Shown: positions 24,508 through 33,625, numbered from the stretch's first letter. The stretch: DNA of 64,000 nucleotides from CBDHGY01 sp965263325 (GCA_965263325.1 CBDHGY010000002.1:2418001-2482000), one strand, 5' to 3'. Numbers and translations are program-made. The notes: generated by a model not told the origin, from the sequence alone.

Positions 24508-25458
24508 ATGCACCTCTCTCCTCGCATCCTTGTTACCGGCGGCGCCGGTTTTATCGGCTCCTTTTTGTGCGAGCGTTTGTTGGATGAGGGCGCGGAAGTC
24601 CTTTGTGTCGATAATTTCTTCACTGGCGCGAGAAGCAACGTCGCTCACCTTCTCGATCACAAACGCTTTGAATTGCTCCGCCATGATGTAACCTTCCCGC
24701 TCTTCGTGGAGGTGGACGAAATCTACAATCTCGCTTGTCCGGCATCGCCGGTCCATTACCAGTTTGATCCGGTGCAAACGACTAAGACCTCCGTACACGG
24801 GGCGATCAACATGCTCGGTCTTGCCAAGCGAACGAAATCCAAAATCCTGCAGGCCTCCACCAGCGAAGTTTATGGTGATCCAACCATCCATCCGCAAACG
24901 GAAGACTATTGGGGCAATGTAAATCCCATCGGTCCGCGCTCATGTTATGATGAGGGCAAGCGCTGCGCTGAAACACTGTTTTTCGATTATCATCGCCAGC
25001 ACGAGGTTGAGATCAAAGTCGCGAGAATTTTCAACACCTATGGGCCACGCATGCATCCGAATGATGGGCGCGTTGTGTCCAACTTCATCATGCAGGCGCT
25101 TCGCGGCGAAGACATCACGCTGTATGGCGATGGCGAGCAAACGCGCAGCTTCTGTTATGTCGATGATCTGGTCGACGGGCTCGTCAGGCTCATGAATACC
25201 GATCCTGATGTGACGGGGCCGATCAATCTCGGCAATCCGGGAGAATTTACGATCAAACAGCTTGCCAAGGCGATTATCGATCTGACCGGCGCAAAATCGA
25301 AACTTACGCACAAGCCTCTGCCACAAGACGACCCCCGCCAGCGACAACCAGATATTTCGCTCGCAAAGTCTGTGCTTGAGTGGCAGCCATCGGTTGTGCT
25401 GGAAGATGGCTTGAAGAAGACAATCGCTTATTTTGAGGGTATCGTGTCGGCAGAATAA
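24508..25458 (+). CDS. UDP-glucuronate decarboxylase (UDP-xylose synthase)
   Basis: This is an extended SDR enzyme of 316 aa. The NAD site is GGAGFIGS, there is a Ser/Thr active site in QASTSEVYGDP, and Tyr-x-x-x-Lys appears as YDEGKR. The SEVYGDP and CYDEGKR combination is typical of UXS-type decarboxylases, separating them from UDP-galactose 4-epimerases. Placement directly after ugd supports the call: it would decarboxylate UDP-glucuronate to UDP-xylose. Domain length matches the bacterial form without a membrane anchor. Confidence 0.92.
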   Translation: MHLSPRILVTGGAGFIGSFLCERLLDEGAEVLCVDNFFTGARSNVAHLLDHKRFELLRHDVTFPLFVEVDEIYNLACPASPVHYQFDPVQTTKTSVHGAINMLGLAKRTKSKILQASTSEVYGDPTIHPQTEDYWGNVNPIGPRSCYDEGKRCAETLFFDYHRQHEVEIKVARIFNTYGPRMHPNDGRVVSNFIMQALRGEDITLYGDGEQTRSFCYVDDLVDGLVRLMNTDPDVTGPINLGNPGEFTIKQLAKAIIDLTGAKSKLTHKPLPQDDPRQRQPDISLAKSVLEWQPSVVLEDGLKKTIAYFEGIVSAE

Positions 25459-25472
25459 GCGGAGACACGAAA

Positions 25473-25859
25473 ATGAAGGGGCTCGTTTTAGGTATAGGCG
25501 GCTTTTTCTTTCGAGCGAAAGACCCGGCAGCCATCAAGCAGTGGTATTATGATATGTTCGGCGTTCAGATGACACCGGACAATTATGACGATCCGCCCTG
25601 GCGCACGGGAGCCGGCACAACGGTTTTTGAGCCCTTTCCCAAAGACACAGATTATTTCGGTGATCGGTCCATCGGCTGGATGATCAATTTCCGCGTGGAT
25701 GATCTGGATGCTGTCGTCGAGCGTCTTAGGGATGCCGGTCACACAGTTACTTATGAGGGCGATGGCGAGCCATTTCCAAATGGGCGATTTGCTAAACTGC
25801 ATGATCCCGAGGGCAATGCGATCCAATTGTGGGAGCCGGGCGGGAAAGACCCCGGCTAA
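25473..25859 (+). CDS. VOC (glyoxalase/bleomycin resistance) family protein
   Basis: This is a 128-aa single VOC unit with two beta-alpha-beta-beta-beta modules. The first begins GIGGFFFRAKDPAAIKQWY; the second holds DDLDAVVERLRDAGHTV and KLHDPEGNAIQLWEP, where the Glu of QLWEP is the usual metal ligand. It could be a dioxygenase, an isomerase or a binding protein; the sequence does not say which. It starts 14 bases after the decarboxylase stop and may share its transcript, though a functional link is not evident. Confidence 0.85.
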   Translation: MKGLVLGIGGFFFRAKDPAAIKQWYYDMFGVQMTPDNYDDPPWRTGAGTTVFEPFPKDTDYFGDRSIGWMINFRVDDLDAVVERLRDAGHTVTYEGDGEPFPNGRFAKLHDPEGNAIQLWEPGGKDPG

Positions 25860-25922
25860 GTTGCCTAGCCAGTGCTGGCGACTCTCGCTAACAGAGCGGC
25901 AAATTGCTGAAGGGCTAAGCCA

Positions 25923-26573
25923 ATGAAATTTTTCGCTGACACCGCGGACACGTCTGAGATCAAGGATCTCAACGCAACGGGCCTAATCGATGGTGTGACC
26001 ACTAACCCGTCGCTCATCATGAAATCCGGCCGTGAGTTTTCAGACGTCATCGCTGAGATTTGTGCACTTGTTGAGGGGCCGGTGAGTGCTGAGGTGCTGG
26101 CTGTCGAAGCTGGCGAGATGATTGAGCAAGGCAAGAAACTCGCAGCGATTGCCTCGAATGTGTGCGTAAAACTTCCGCTAACAATCGATGGTCTGAAAGC
26201 CTGCCGCGCGCTCACGGAGCAGGGTATCGATACAAATGTTACGCTATGTTTCTCGGCCAATCAGGCATTGCTTGCAGCGAAAGCTGGCGCGACATTCATC
26301 TCCCCGTTCATTGGCCGTCTAGATGACATTCACATTGATGGGATGGATCTGATTGAGGACATCCGTATCATTTACGAGAATTATGGATACGAAACCGAAA
26401 TTCTCGCGGCGTCTATCCGGAACGCCAATCACGTGAAGCAAGCTGCGCTTATCGGCGCAGACGTTATGACAGCACCTCCGGGAGTTATCCGCGCACTTGC
26501 GAACCATCCGTTGACGGACAAAGGGCTGGCAGCATTCCTGGCAGATGCGGAAAAAGGCGGTGTGAAGGTCTAA
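25923..26573 (+). CDS. Transaldolase (fructose-6-phosphate aldolase-type)
   Basis: This is a 216-aa short transaldolase of the MipB/TalC subgroup. The signature GVTTNPSL is at 24-31 and the Schiff-base lysine is K83 in NVCVKLPLT. SFAD-type N-terminal MKFFADTADTSEI is characteristic. It transfers dihydroxyacetone units between sugar phosphates in the pentose phosphate pathway. The stop is three bases from the stop of the convergent alcohol dehydrogenase. No terminator hairpin fits in that space. Confidence 0.93.
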   Translation: MKFFADTADTSEIKDLNATGLIDGVTTNPSLIMKSGREFSDVIAEICALVEGPVSAEVLAVEAGEMIEQGKKLAAIASNVCVKLPLTIDGLKACRALTEQGIDTNVTLCFSANQALLAAKAGATFISPFIGRLDDIHIDGMDLIEDIRIIYENYGYETEILAASIRNANHVKQAALIGADVMTAPPGVIRALANHPLTDKGLAAFLADAEKGGVKV

Positions 26574-26576
26574 CCG

Positions 26577-27710
26577 TTAGCCCAGTGCGCGTTCGAACAA
26601 GGATTCATAGTCTTCTTTGGTGGCTTTTCGCGCGTTTCCAAGATGTGCGAGATCCGCGAGCGCGTATTCGACGATGCCTGGCCCATCAGATGCCTCCACA
26701 CCGATCTCCTTGAGCGTCATTGGGATGCCGATGTCTTCATTGAGTTGGGCGATGGCGTCGGCCACGTCTGCTCCCGAAGGTAGCCCCATTGCAAAGCGTA
26801 TGCGCTCATACTTCTCTTTCGCAGCGCTCTCATTAAAGCGAAGAAGGTGAGGCAGGAAGATCGCGTTCAGTGTGCCGTGATGCAGGCGCTTTTCCTTCAA
26901 GCGCCCGGCAGCATGAGAGAGCGCGTGGACGGAGCCTAGACCTTTTACAAAAGAAAGCGCACCCTGATAGCTCGCCATCATCATATGCCACCGCGCCTCC
27001 GGGTCTGAGCCGTCTTCGACCGCGCGTTTAAGCCAGCCGCCCCCCACTGAGCGCGTCAGACCATCGAGCGCGATTCCGTCTGCCGGCGGATTTGGTGCTG
27101 GTACTAGAAAAGCTTCGATGCAATGGGTCACCGCATCCATACCGGTTGCGGCTGTCAGTTGAGCTGGCAAGCCGAATGTCAGGTCCGGGTCACAGATTGC
27201 TGTTGCCGGGATGAGGTTAGGCGACGCAAAGGTTTCCTTTCTCCCGTTATTCATAGTCGTTATGAATCCAACCGACACCTCAGAACCTGTCCCGGCTGTG
27301 GTCGGGATCGCGATCAGCGGAGGCAGTTTTCCGATATGTTTTGCCCCGCCAGCCATAGCCGCATATTTCTCAAGCGGGCCGCCATGAGCTGCGAGCAATC
27401 CCGCTGCTTTCGCAAGATCCATAGAAGAGCCGCCGCCAAGTGCGATGATGCTATCTGCGCCGCTGCTTTTATAGAGAGCTGCTGTTTCGATCGCCTGGTC
27501 TTCCGTGGGATTTGGAACGGTATCGCAGAATACTGCGGCAGGATCGCTGCCAAGTGCTTCCAAGACGCGTTCCAGGATGCCGGCTGCCTTGATGCCTTGA
27601 TCTGTTACGACAAGCGGTTTCGACCCACCCAAACCCTTCAGCGTTTTTGATAGTTTTTCGAGGGCACCGTGATCAAATATACAAGTCGTCAGATAGTTCA
27701 TTACGGGCAT
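26577..27710 (-). CDS. Iron-containing alcohol dehydrogenase
   Basis: This is a 377-aa group III alcohol dehydrogenase. The NAD-binding loop is ALGGGSSMDLAKA, followed by PTTAGTGSEVS. Metal ligands are Asp and His in MDAVTHCIEAF and two His in SVHALSHAAGRL and HHGTLNA. Members oxidise or reduce short alcohols, aldehydes or sugar derivatives; the substrate is not evident. The gene is alone, converging on the transaldolase gene. Confidence 0.9.
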   Translation of the reverse strand: MPVMNYLTTCIFDHGALEKLSKTLKGLGGSKPLVVTDQGIKAAGILERVLEALGSDPAAVFCDTVPNPTEDQAIETAALYKSSGADSIIALGGGSSMDLAKAAGLLAAHGGPLEKYAAMAGGAKHIGKLPPLIAIPTTAGTGSEVSVGFITTMNNGRKETFASPNLIPATAICDPDLTFGLPAQLTAATGMDAVTHCIEAFLVPAPNPPADGIALDGLTRSVGGGWLKRAVEDGSDPEARWHMMMASYQGALSFVKGLGSVHALSHAAGRLKEKRLHHGTLNAIFLPHLLRFNESAAKEKYERIRFAMGLPSGADVADAIAQLNEDIGIPMTLKEIGVEASDGPGIVEYALADLAHLGNARKATKEDYESLFERALG

Positions 27711-27864
27711 GGCGCTGTCCTCTAATCGTTTTGCGCCTTGTCTCTCACCTCTGCACAGACATCAAGCGTCACCTTGCGGAAAATCGCGAGATCCAGAATT
27801 TGGGTGGCTTTTCACCAGAGATCGCCTGTCGTCTATCAGGGACATTACTGAGTTGGCATAATTT

Positions 27865-27889
27865 GACGCGCGGTATCGTCCCGCGCGTC
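27865..27889. promoter_or_regulatory. Perfect inverted repeat upstream of ompW
   Basis: GACGCGCGG (27865-27873) and CCGCGCGTC (27881-27889) are perfect complements with a 7-base spacer; T27864/A27890 extends the pairing. It lies about 70 bases before the ompW ATG. It could be an operator or an RNA hairpin in the leader. No T tract follows. The 27711-27960 spacer contains nothing else I can support. Confidence 0.45.
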
Positions 27890-27960
27890 AGTGAGGCAAA
27901 TCACAACCCCTCCCGGCATTTGATACGAAAGCGCATCAACAAAAGTATGGGAAAGGCGTT

Positions 27961-28641
27961 ATGTTCAAACAAACATTACTTGCGGCGCTCATGTCTGCCG
28001 CCACGCTTGTCGGCAATACGGGCGTGGCTGAAGCGCAAGATGGCGATTGGATGGTTAGAGGCCGCGTTATTGGTGTTCTTCCTGATGAGGGAGCGACCTT
28101 GTCGGTGGGCGGGGCAACGATACCGGGAGATGTCGATATCGGTGATCAATATGTCCCGGAGTTGGATATCACCTACTTCTTCAATGACAATTTTGCGGTC
28201 GAACTTATTCTGGCAGTTACGCCCCACGACGTTAAAGCAACAGGTGTGACTGTCGGCCCGCTAACTGATGCGACAGTCGATCTGGGTGACGTTTGGCTTC
28301 TGCCGCCCACGATAACAGCCCAGTATCACTTTAACACCGATGGCCGTGTTAAACCCTATGTTGGGGCGGGCGTGAACGCGACATTTTTCTTCAACGAAGA
28401 CGAAGGCCCGGTGGCAGATGGCATCGAATATGATCCGAGTGTCGGATTTGCGCTTCAGGCTGGAGTCGATATTGACCTCGATGGTGCGCCTGGTGGGTGG
28501 GCTTTTAATGCCGACGTCAAGAAAGTCTGGATCAATCCAGATGTAACGGTAGATTTCAGCACGGCACTTGGGGCCAGCCTTGATGCGGAAGTTGATATTG
28601 ATCCACTGATCGTGGGCCTTGGTCTAGGATACCGGTTCTAG
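27961..28641 (+). CDS. ompW: OmpW family outer membrane protein
   Basis: The gene encodes 226 aa with a signal peptide of about 25 residues (cleavage after GVAEA). The mature chain is an eight-strand beta-barrel: DWMVRGRVIGVLP at the start, DITYFFNDNFAVEL, KPYVGAGVNATFFF and a final IVGLGLGYRF with terminal Phe. These are OmpW/AlkL features; family members pass small hydrophobic molecules across the outer membrane. AAAGGCG precedes the ATG. It is followed by a strong terminator and is probably a single-gene unit. Confidence 0.9.
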   Translation: MFKQTLLAALMSAATLVGNTGVAEAQDGDWMVRGRVIGVLPDEGATLSVGGATIPGDVDIGDQYVPELDITYFFNDNFAVELILAVTPHDVKATGVTVGPLTDATVDLGDVWLLPPTITAQYHFNTDGRVKPYVGAGVNATFFFNEDEGPVADGIEYDPSVGFALQAGVDIDLDGAPGGWAFNADVKKVWINPDVTVDFSTALGASLDAEVDIDPLIVGLGLGYRF

Positions 28642-28673
28642 GTTCTTCATACGACATTAGTTCCGGTTTCTTC

Positions 28674-28711
28674 GTGGGTTGCGATGTCCTCCTGATCGCA
28701 GCCCACTTTTT
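28674..28711 (+). terminator. Rho-independent terminator of ompW
   Basis: A 12-bp stem GTGGGTTGCGAT (28674-28685) with ATCGCAGCCCAC (28695-28706), containing one G-T pair, has a 9-base loop and is followed by TTTTT. Confidence 0.88.
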
Positions 28712-28780
28712 ATGTGCATTATGCTTGACTTTGCGCTTACTTTTGTCCCCGTTGTGTGCAGTCCAGTATGAGAGTTTTTC

Positions 28781-30619
28781 GTGAATCAGCCAATTCTATC
28801 TATAAAAGATCTGCATGTACGCTTTGACACTCCGGACGGCGAGGTGCACGCGGTAAAAGGGTCAAATTTTGAAGTCGCCGCTGGAGAATGCCTCGGCATC
28901 GTAGGCGAGTCGGGATCCGGAAAAAGCCAAACGGTCCTGGCAGCCATGGGCCTGCTCGCAGATAATGGCCGTGTGGATGGCCAGGCACTCTTCCACGACC
29001 AAGATTTGTTGACCGCTGATAAGCAAACGCTTCGTTCCATTCGCGGTGCGAAGATGTCGATGATTTTCCAGAACCCTCTTACGTCTCTCACACCCACCAT
29101 GACGGTCGGTGCTCAGTTGCGCGAAGTCCTTCATCTCCACGAGGGGTTAAAAGGAGACGAAGCTGATGCGCGGTGCATTGAGTGGCTCGAACAAGTGAGA
29201 ATTCCAGAAGCTGCCCGTCGGATGGAACAATTTCCTCACGAACTGTCAGGCGGCATGCGTCAGCGCGTCATGATCGCGCTCGCCATGCTCTGCAATCCGG
29301 AGCTTTTGCTGGCTGACGAGCCAACGACCGCGCTAGATGTAACGGTCCAGGCCCAGGTGCTGGAACTTATGGACGAGCTCAAGCGCGAACGCGGGACGGG
29401 TATCGTCTTGATCACTCACGATATGGGCGTTGTGGCGCGCATGTGTGACCGGGTGCTTGTGATGCGGCATGGTGAAGTCGTCGAGCGCGGCAGCATCGAT
29501 GATATTTTCTACAATCCACAGCACGACTATACGAAAATGCTCCTCGATGCGGTGCCTCGGATCGATGAACCGAACCGCGAAGGCCGCCCAATGCTGGGGC
29601 CTAAACCACCAGAGGAGGTCGAGCCTGTTCTCAATGTTGATGATGTGCGCGTTTACTTCCCGATCAAAGTTGGCGGCGGTTTGTTTGGAGGTACAAAGCC
29701 CCTTAAAGCCGTTGATGGTGTTTCATTCCAGCTTCGCCCCGGTGAAACGCTCGGTATTGTCGGCGAAAGCGGGTGCGGAAAATCTACGCTTGCGCGGTCC
29801 GTTCTAAAACTCATCCCGCCAACAGATGGCGTTGTTGCCTGGATGGGCCGGGATATCTCGCAGGTAACTCGGCGAGAAATGGATGGCCTGCGCGATGATT
29901 TGCAGATTGTGTTTCAAGACCCCCTTGCCAGCCTAGACCCTCGGATGAGCATTGGCGCATCGATCGCAGAACCTCTCACAGTACATCAGCCAACGCTGGA
30001 CCGTGCTGCGCGAGAAAAAATGGTGCGAGAGTTTATGCCGAAAGTTGGCCTTGATCCGGCGCTGATCAATCGCTACCCGCACGAGCTTTCCGGTGGTCAA
30101 AACCAACGCGTCGGAATTGCGCGTGCGATGATATTAAAACCGAAATTGCTTGTTTGCGATGAGGCTGTTTCAGCCCTTGATGTCTCGGTTCAGGCACAAG
30201 TCGTTGACCTCCTTATTGAGCTCCAGAAGGAATTTGGACTCGCGATGATGTTCATTAGTCATGATCTGTCAGTTGTGCGCGAAATCAGCCACCGTGTAAT
30301 GGTGCTTTATCTTGGACGGGTTGTTGAGCTCGCGGGCCGCGATGCGATTTACGAGGACGCACGTCACCCTTACACGAAAGCTCTTATCGCCGCAGTTCCG
30401 AGCCCGGATCCGAAGGTTGAGCGGTCGCGTGAACGCATTCGCTTAGAAGGCGATCTGCCAAGCCCGCTGGACAGTCGCGCAGCGCTTCGTTTCATTAAGT
30501 CGAAGCTAGTCGACGATCCTGACGCGGATCAATACCGGCCAAAACTCGTCGAGGTAAGTCCAGAACATTTTGTGGCTGAGCATGATGCTGTTCTCGGCTC
30601 TGAAGGGCTCGTCGTATAG
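28781..30619 (+). CDS. Double-ATPase peptide ABC transporter protein (YejF/DppDF type)
   Basis: The gene starts at GTG and encodes 612 aa with two complete ATPase domains fused. Domain 1 has Walker A GESGSGKSQ (about 43-51), signature LSGGMRQR and Walker B LLADEPTTALD. Domain 2 has Walker A GESGCGKST (about 327-335), LSGGQNQR and LLVCDEAVSALD. Each is followed by the oligopeptide-type C-terminal extension (HDYTKMLLDAVP, HPYTKALIAAVP). This is the ATPase of a dipeptide/oligopeptide or microcin-type importer. The permease and binding-protein genes are not next to it; the flanks are ompW and ilvA, so it is an orphan here. Confidence 0.9.
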   Translation: MNQPILSIKDLHVRFDTPDGEVHAVKGSNFEVAAGECLGIVGESGSGKSQTVLAAMGLLADNGRVDGQALFHDQDLLTADKQTLRSIRGAKMSMIFQNPLTSLTPTMTVGAQLREVLHLHEGLKGDEADARCIEWLEQVRIPEAARRMEQFPHELSGGMRQRVMIALAMLCNPELLLADEPTTALDVTVQAQVLELMDELKRERGTGIVLITHDMGVVARMCDRVLVMRHGEVVERGSIDDIFYNPQHDYTKMLLDAVPRIDEPNREGRPMLGPKPPEEVEPVLNVDDVRVYFPIKVGGGLFGGTKPLKAVDGVSFQLRPGETLGIVGESGCGKSTLARSVLKLIPPTDGVVAWMGRDISQVTRREMDGLRDDLQIVFQDPLASLDPRMSIGASIAEPLTVHQPTLDRAAREKMVREFMPKVGLDPALINRYPHELSGGQNQRVGIARAMILKPKLLVCDEAVSALDVSVQAQVVDLLIELQKEFGLAMMFISHDLSVVREISHRVMVLYLGRVVELAGRDAIYEDARHPYTKALIAAVPSPDPKVERSRERIRLEGDLPSPLDSRAALRFIKSKLVDDPDADQYRPKLVEVSPEHFVAEHDAVLGSEGLVV

Positions 30620-30689
30620 CACAAAGCGGTGCTTGCGATTGTGAGCAGGCGCGACTAGGTTCCGCCGGACTTTCAAAGGGCTCTCCCAA

Positions 30690-31904
30690 ATGACGGACAC
30701 AATCAAAATTACGCTGAGTGATGTTGAAGCAGCGGCCGAAGTGCTTAAGGGGCAGATCGAGCGAACAGCGCTGCGTCATTCTAAGACGCTCTCTGCGATT
30801 ACCGGGGCCGAAGTCTGGGTTAAGTTTGAAAACCGCCAGTTTACAGCCGCTTTCAAAGAGCGCGGTGCACTGAACAAATTGTCTCGTTTAACGGACGCCC
30901 AGAAAAGTGCGGGCGTCATCGCAGCGTCGGCCGGAAACCATGCGCAGGGTGTTGCCTATCATGCGCGGCGATTGAAAATTCCAGCGACGATTGTCATGCC
31001 GATTACAACACCATTTACAAAAGTCGAGCATACGCGGGATCACGGCGCGCGCGTTGTATTGGAAGGCCTCAATTTTGATGAAGCTAAAGCGCATGCCGAT
31101 GTGCTTTGTCAGCGCGAGGGCCTTACCTTCATTCATCCATTTGACGATGCGGATATCATCGCGGGTCAGGGCACGATTGCACTGGAAATGCTCGAGGACA
31201 ATCCGGAGCTAGATACGTTTATTGTACCAATTGGCGGCGGCGGACTTATCTCCGGCATGGCGATTGCCGCGAAGACTATCCAGCCAGGTAGCCGAATTGT
31301 TGGTGTTGAGGCGAGCATGTATGCCGGAATGAAAGCACGCCTTGCGGGCAAAGAGCCGCGCACAGGTGGGGCAACAATCGCGGAAGGCATCGCCGTTAAT
31401 GAGGTCGGCTATCTTACAGAGCGCGTTGTTCGCGAGCATGTCGATGATATTGTGCTTGTCGAAGAAGAACATCTTGAGCGCGCAATTACGCTCTATGCAG
31501 ATATTGAAAAAGTTGTTGCAGAAGGTGCGGGCGCGGCGGGACTCGCCGCTCTTATTGCGCATCCATCACGGTTCGCGGGCCGGAAAGTCGGGCTGGTGCT
31601 TTGCGGCGGCAATATCGATACGCGATTGTTGGCGTCCGTTCTCACGCGCTCACTTGTGCGGGAGAACCGCCTCGCGCGTATCCGTATTATTGGCGACGAT
31701 CGCCCAGGTTTGCTGGCGCAGGTTTCTACGATTATCGGGGATGCAGGCGCGAATATTATGGAAGTTGCCCATAACCGGATTGCACTTGATGTTCCGGCGA
31801 AGGGAGCAGAATTCGATATCATGATTGAGACCCGTGATACCCAACACACGCAAGAAGTCATCGATGCGTTGAATCAGGAAGGCTATACACTGCGCAGTTT
31901 ATGA
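30690..31904 (+). CDS. ilvA: Threonine ammonia-lyase
   Basis: This PLP enzyme deaminates threonine to 2-oxobutyrate, the first step of isoleucine synthesis. It has 404 aa. The PLP lysine is K56 in TAAFKERGA, the phosphate-binding loop is GGGGLISG (about 181-188) and the C-terminal 75 residues form an ACT-like regulatory domain (RIRIIGDDRPGLLAQVSTII). The single short ACT domain is the usual alphaproteobacterial form, allowing allosteric control. GGGCTCTCCCAA precedes the ATG. A small overlapping frame follows the stop. Confidence 0.94.
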   Translation: MTDTIKITLSDVEAAAEVLKGQIERTALRHSKTLSAITGAEVWVKFENRQFTAAFKERGALNKLSRLTDAQKSAGVIAASAGNHAQGVAYHARRLKIPATIVMPITTPFTKVEHTRDHGARVVLEGLNFDEAKAHADVLCQREGLTFIHPFDDADIIAGQGTIALEMLEDNPELDTFIVPIGGGGLISGMAIAAKTIQPGSRIVGVEASMYAGMKARLAGKEPRTGGATIAEGIAVNEVGYLTERVVREHVDDIVLVEEEHLERAITLYADIEKVVAEGAGAAGLAALIAHPSRFAGRKVGLVLCGGNIDTRLLASVLTRSLVRENRLARIRIIGDDRPGLLAQVSTIIGDAGANIMEVAHNRIALDVPAKGAEFDIMIETRDTQHTQEVIDALNQEGYTLRSL

Positions 31905-32110
31905 GACCGGTGGCAGTTTTGCGGAGCAGATATCTGCTTGGCGTATTCGAATTGATCGCTCACGCAAAGCGACGCGCGATGCAAGCCTTTTTGGCCACCC
32001 CGAGCGCCGCCCACCTCCACGATTTTTTGCGTCCATGCCTGCGGAGATGTTCTTGGTTAACATTGAAACTGCGCTGCGATTGGGGCGGCGGTTTGGCAGG
32101 GCTGCGGTGA
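31901..32110 (+). CDS. Possible small protein overlapping ilvA
   Basis: This 69-aa frame starts at an ATG overlapping the ilvA TGA (ATGA). The product would be basic, with several Arg and Cys and two weak hydrophobic stretches. No family is recognised and the composition is not convincingly protein-like. The alternative is that 31905-32153 is simply a non-coding spacer between convergent genes. No terminator is seen there. Confidence 0.15.
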   Translation: MRPVAVLRSRYLLGVFELIAHAKRRAMQAFLATPSAAHLHDFLRPCLRRCSWLTLKLRCDWGGGLAGLR

Positions 32111-32153
32111 GATGGAGGAGAAGGCGAGGTATGATAAAGGCGCTGTTGGCGTC

Positions 32154-33143
32154 TTACGCTTCGCTCTTTTTGTGGAACTGGCCATAAGGGCGGAAACGCC
32201 AGAGATACGACGGAACAATCGCTTCGATTGTTTCAAGATCTAGAACACCGAGATCTGCCGCTTTCAGCGCGTCATCGTCGACAACATTATCTGTTTTGAG
32301 CATCTCGACTTGTGAACCGGTGATCGGTGCAGGACCGAACATGCCCCAGCTGAATGGTGGGATATATCGGAACACAGTTCCAAAAATATAGCCCATCGGT
32401 TTGGCAGCGAAGAAAGGCAGCGGGAGTTTCAAGCGCTTACGGTCGATCGTTTCGCCGATAAAGTCGTAAATTTCGTTGAAATCGTAGGCGCGAGGACCGC
32501 CTAGCTCAAATGTCTTTCCAGCAGCATCCTCGCGCATTACAGCATTTGCAATGCACGCAGCGACATCTCCGGCATAAATTGGCTGTAGTTTCGTTTTCCC
32601 TCCACCGATTGCGGGCAGGAAAGGGGCAACACCAGAAAGCTGTGCAAACCGGTTGAAGAATTTGTCTTCGGGGCCGAAAACGATGGAAGGGCGTAAAATC
32701 ACCGCAGAAGGCAAGATCTCCGATACAATCGCCTCTGCTTCGCCTTTGGTTTTGCCATAAGGTGACGAGCTCTTTGGATCTGCGCCAATGGCTGAGACAT
32801 GGACGAGGCGTGAAATGCCTGCGGCTTTACAAGCTTCAGCGACATTGCGAGCGCCCTCGCGCTGTGCTGTTTCGAAGCTCTGTTTGCCCTTTTCATACAT
32901 GATGCCGACAAGATTGATCGCGGCGTCCGCACCTTCGAGGGCCCGTTCAATCGAAGGCGTGTTACGAATGTTGGTCTGAACAATATCGACCCACCCAGGC
33001 GGCCCGGCTAAGCGGCAATCTCCGGCGAGGTGCGGACGGCGAACCGCTATTCGAACGCGATATCCATGTTTCACTAGCTCGCGCGCGGCGTATCTGCCGA
33101 TAAAACCAGAACCCCCAAAGAGAGTTACCAGACCCTTGGTCAT
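32154..33143 (-). CDS. NDUFA9-like complex I accessory protein (NAD(P)-binding)
   Basis: The ATG at 33143 (AAGGA upstream) gives 329 aa. The Rossmann motif is LFGGSGFIGRY near the N-terminus, followed by a long atypical SDR fold with SYKTK-like PYGKTKGEAE and ILRPSIVFGPEDKFFNRF. The pattern is that of the alphaproteobacterial NADH:quinone oxidoreductase NDUFA9 homologues, which stabilise complex I, bind NADPH and lack enzymatic turnover. The C-terminus is basic (WRFRPYGQFHKKSEA). A general sugar-epimerase role is the alternative. Alone, divergent from an AT-rich spacer. Confidence 0.85.
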   Translation of the reverse strand: MTKGLVTLFGGSGFIGRYAARELVKHGYRVRIAVRRPHLAGDCRLAGPPGWVDIVQTNIRNTPSIERALEGADAAINLVGIMYEKGKQSFETAQREGARNVAEACKAAGISRLVHVSAIGADPKSSSPYGKTKGEAEAIVSEILPSAVILRPSIVFGPEDKFFNRFAQLSGVAPFLPAIGGGKTKLQPIYAGDVAACIANAVMREDAAGKTFELGGPRAYDFNEIYDFIGETIDRKRLKLPLPFFAAKPMGYIFGTVFRYIPPFSWGMFGPAPITGSQVEMLKTDNVVDDDALKAADLGVLDLETIEAIVPSYLWRFRPYGQFHKKSEA

Positions 33144-33625
33144 TAACCATGTCCTTCGCATGTTGAATCAGAACCACTTTTGATCACGGCAGTTTCGCTG
33201 TGTCTATGCGATATAGTGCTGCGCAAAAAGAATGTGGTTAACCTGCAAAAATATATTGCATACGATTGCGATTTTATATACGAAACACGCTGCGCGCTTG
33301 CTAGCGTCCCCCATGAAAGTAGGCTGCGCCGGCCCGTTGGTTGTGTCCCCATCCGACGGGCCATTTACTTCTAATCATAGTACATGCGCATTGTATTTTC
33401 GCAATAATACCCAGCTAATACTGCAGTTTAAGTATTATAAATCTCTCTACTAAAGTATTCGGAACACAGTCCGAGATTTTACTGGACAGAATTATTTGCG
33501 TGACCTAGTCCGATAATATTCAAGTGTACTGATGAGCCATCCATCAACCCCTTGCACTTGTCCTTAGACCTGCGGTGTGACGTCAAATTGCATACGCGGG
33601 TCGCTTTTTATGAAATCTACGAAAG
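33144..33625. other. AT-rich intergenic stretch of 482 bases with no convincing gene
   Basis: Base composition is visibly richer in A+T than the flanking genes. The small open frames in it have no ribosome sites or protein-like composition. It holds one hairpin (33331-33362), a direct repeat AAGTATT at 33430-33436 and 33453-33459, and TCGGA/TCCGA inverted around 33460-33475. It carries the promoter of the NDUFA9-like gene at its left end and the 3' end of priA at its right. It may hold a small RNA, but I cannot show one. Confidence 0.6.
33331..33362. other. Ten-bp hairpin in the AT-rich spacer
   Basis: GGCCCGTTGG (33331-33340) and CCGACGGGCC (33353-33362) pair over ten positions with one G-T, enclosing a 12-base loop. 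No T run follows in either direction, so it is more like a structured RNA element or a DNA-binding site than a terminator. Confidence 0.45.

Noticed and set aside
24037..24897. Long open frame (286 codons) on the minus strand across ugd and the decarboxylase
   Set aside because: Antisense to two clear enzymes; no family signal and it spans their junction.
33180..33374. 64-codon open frame in the AT-rich spacer
   Set aside because: No ribosome site, poor composition and no neighbours to support it.
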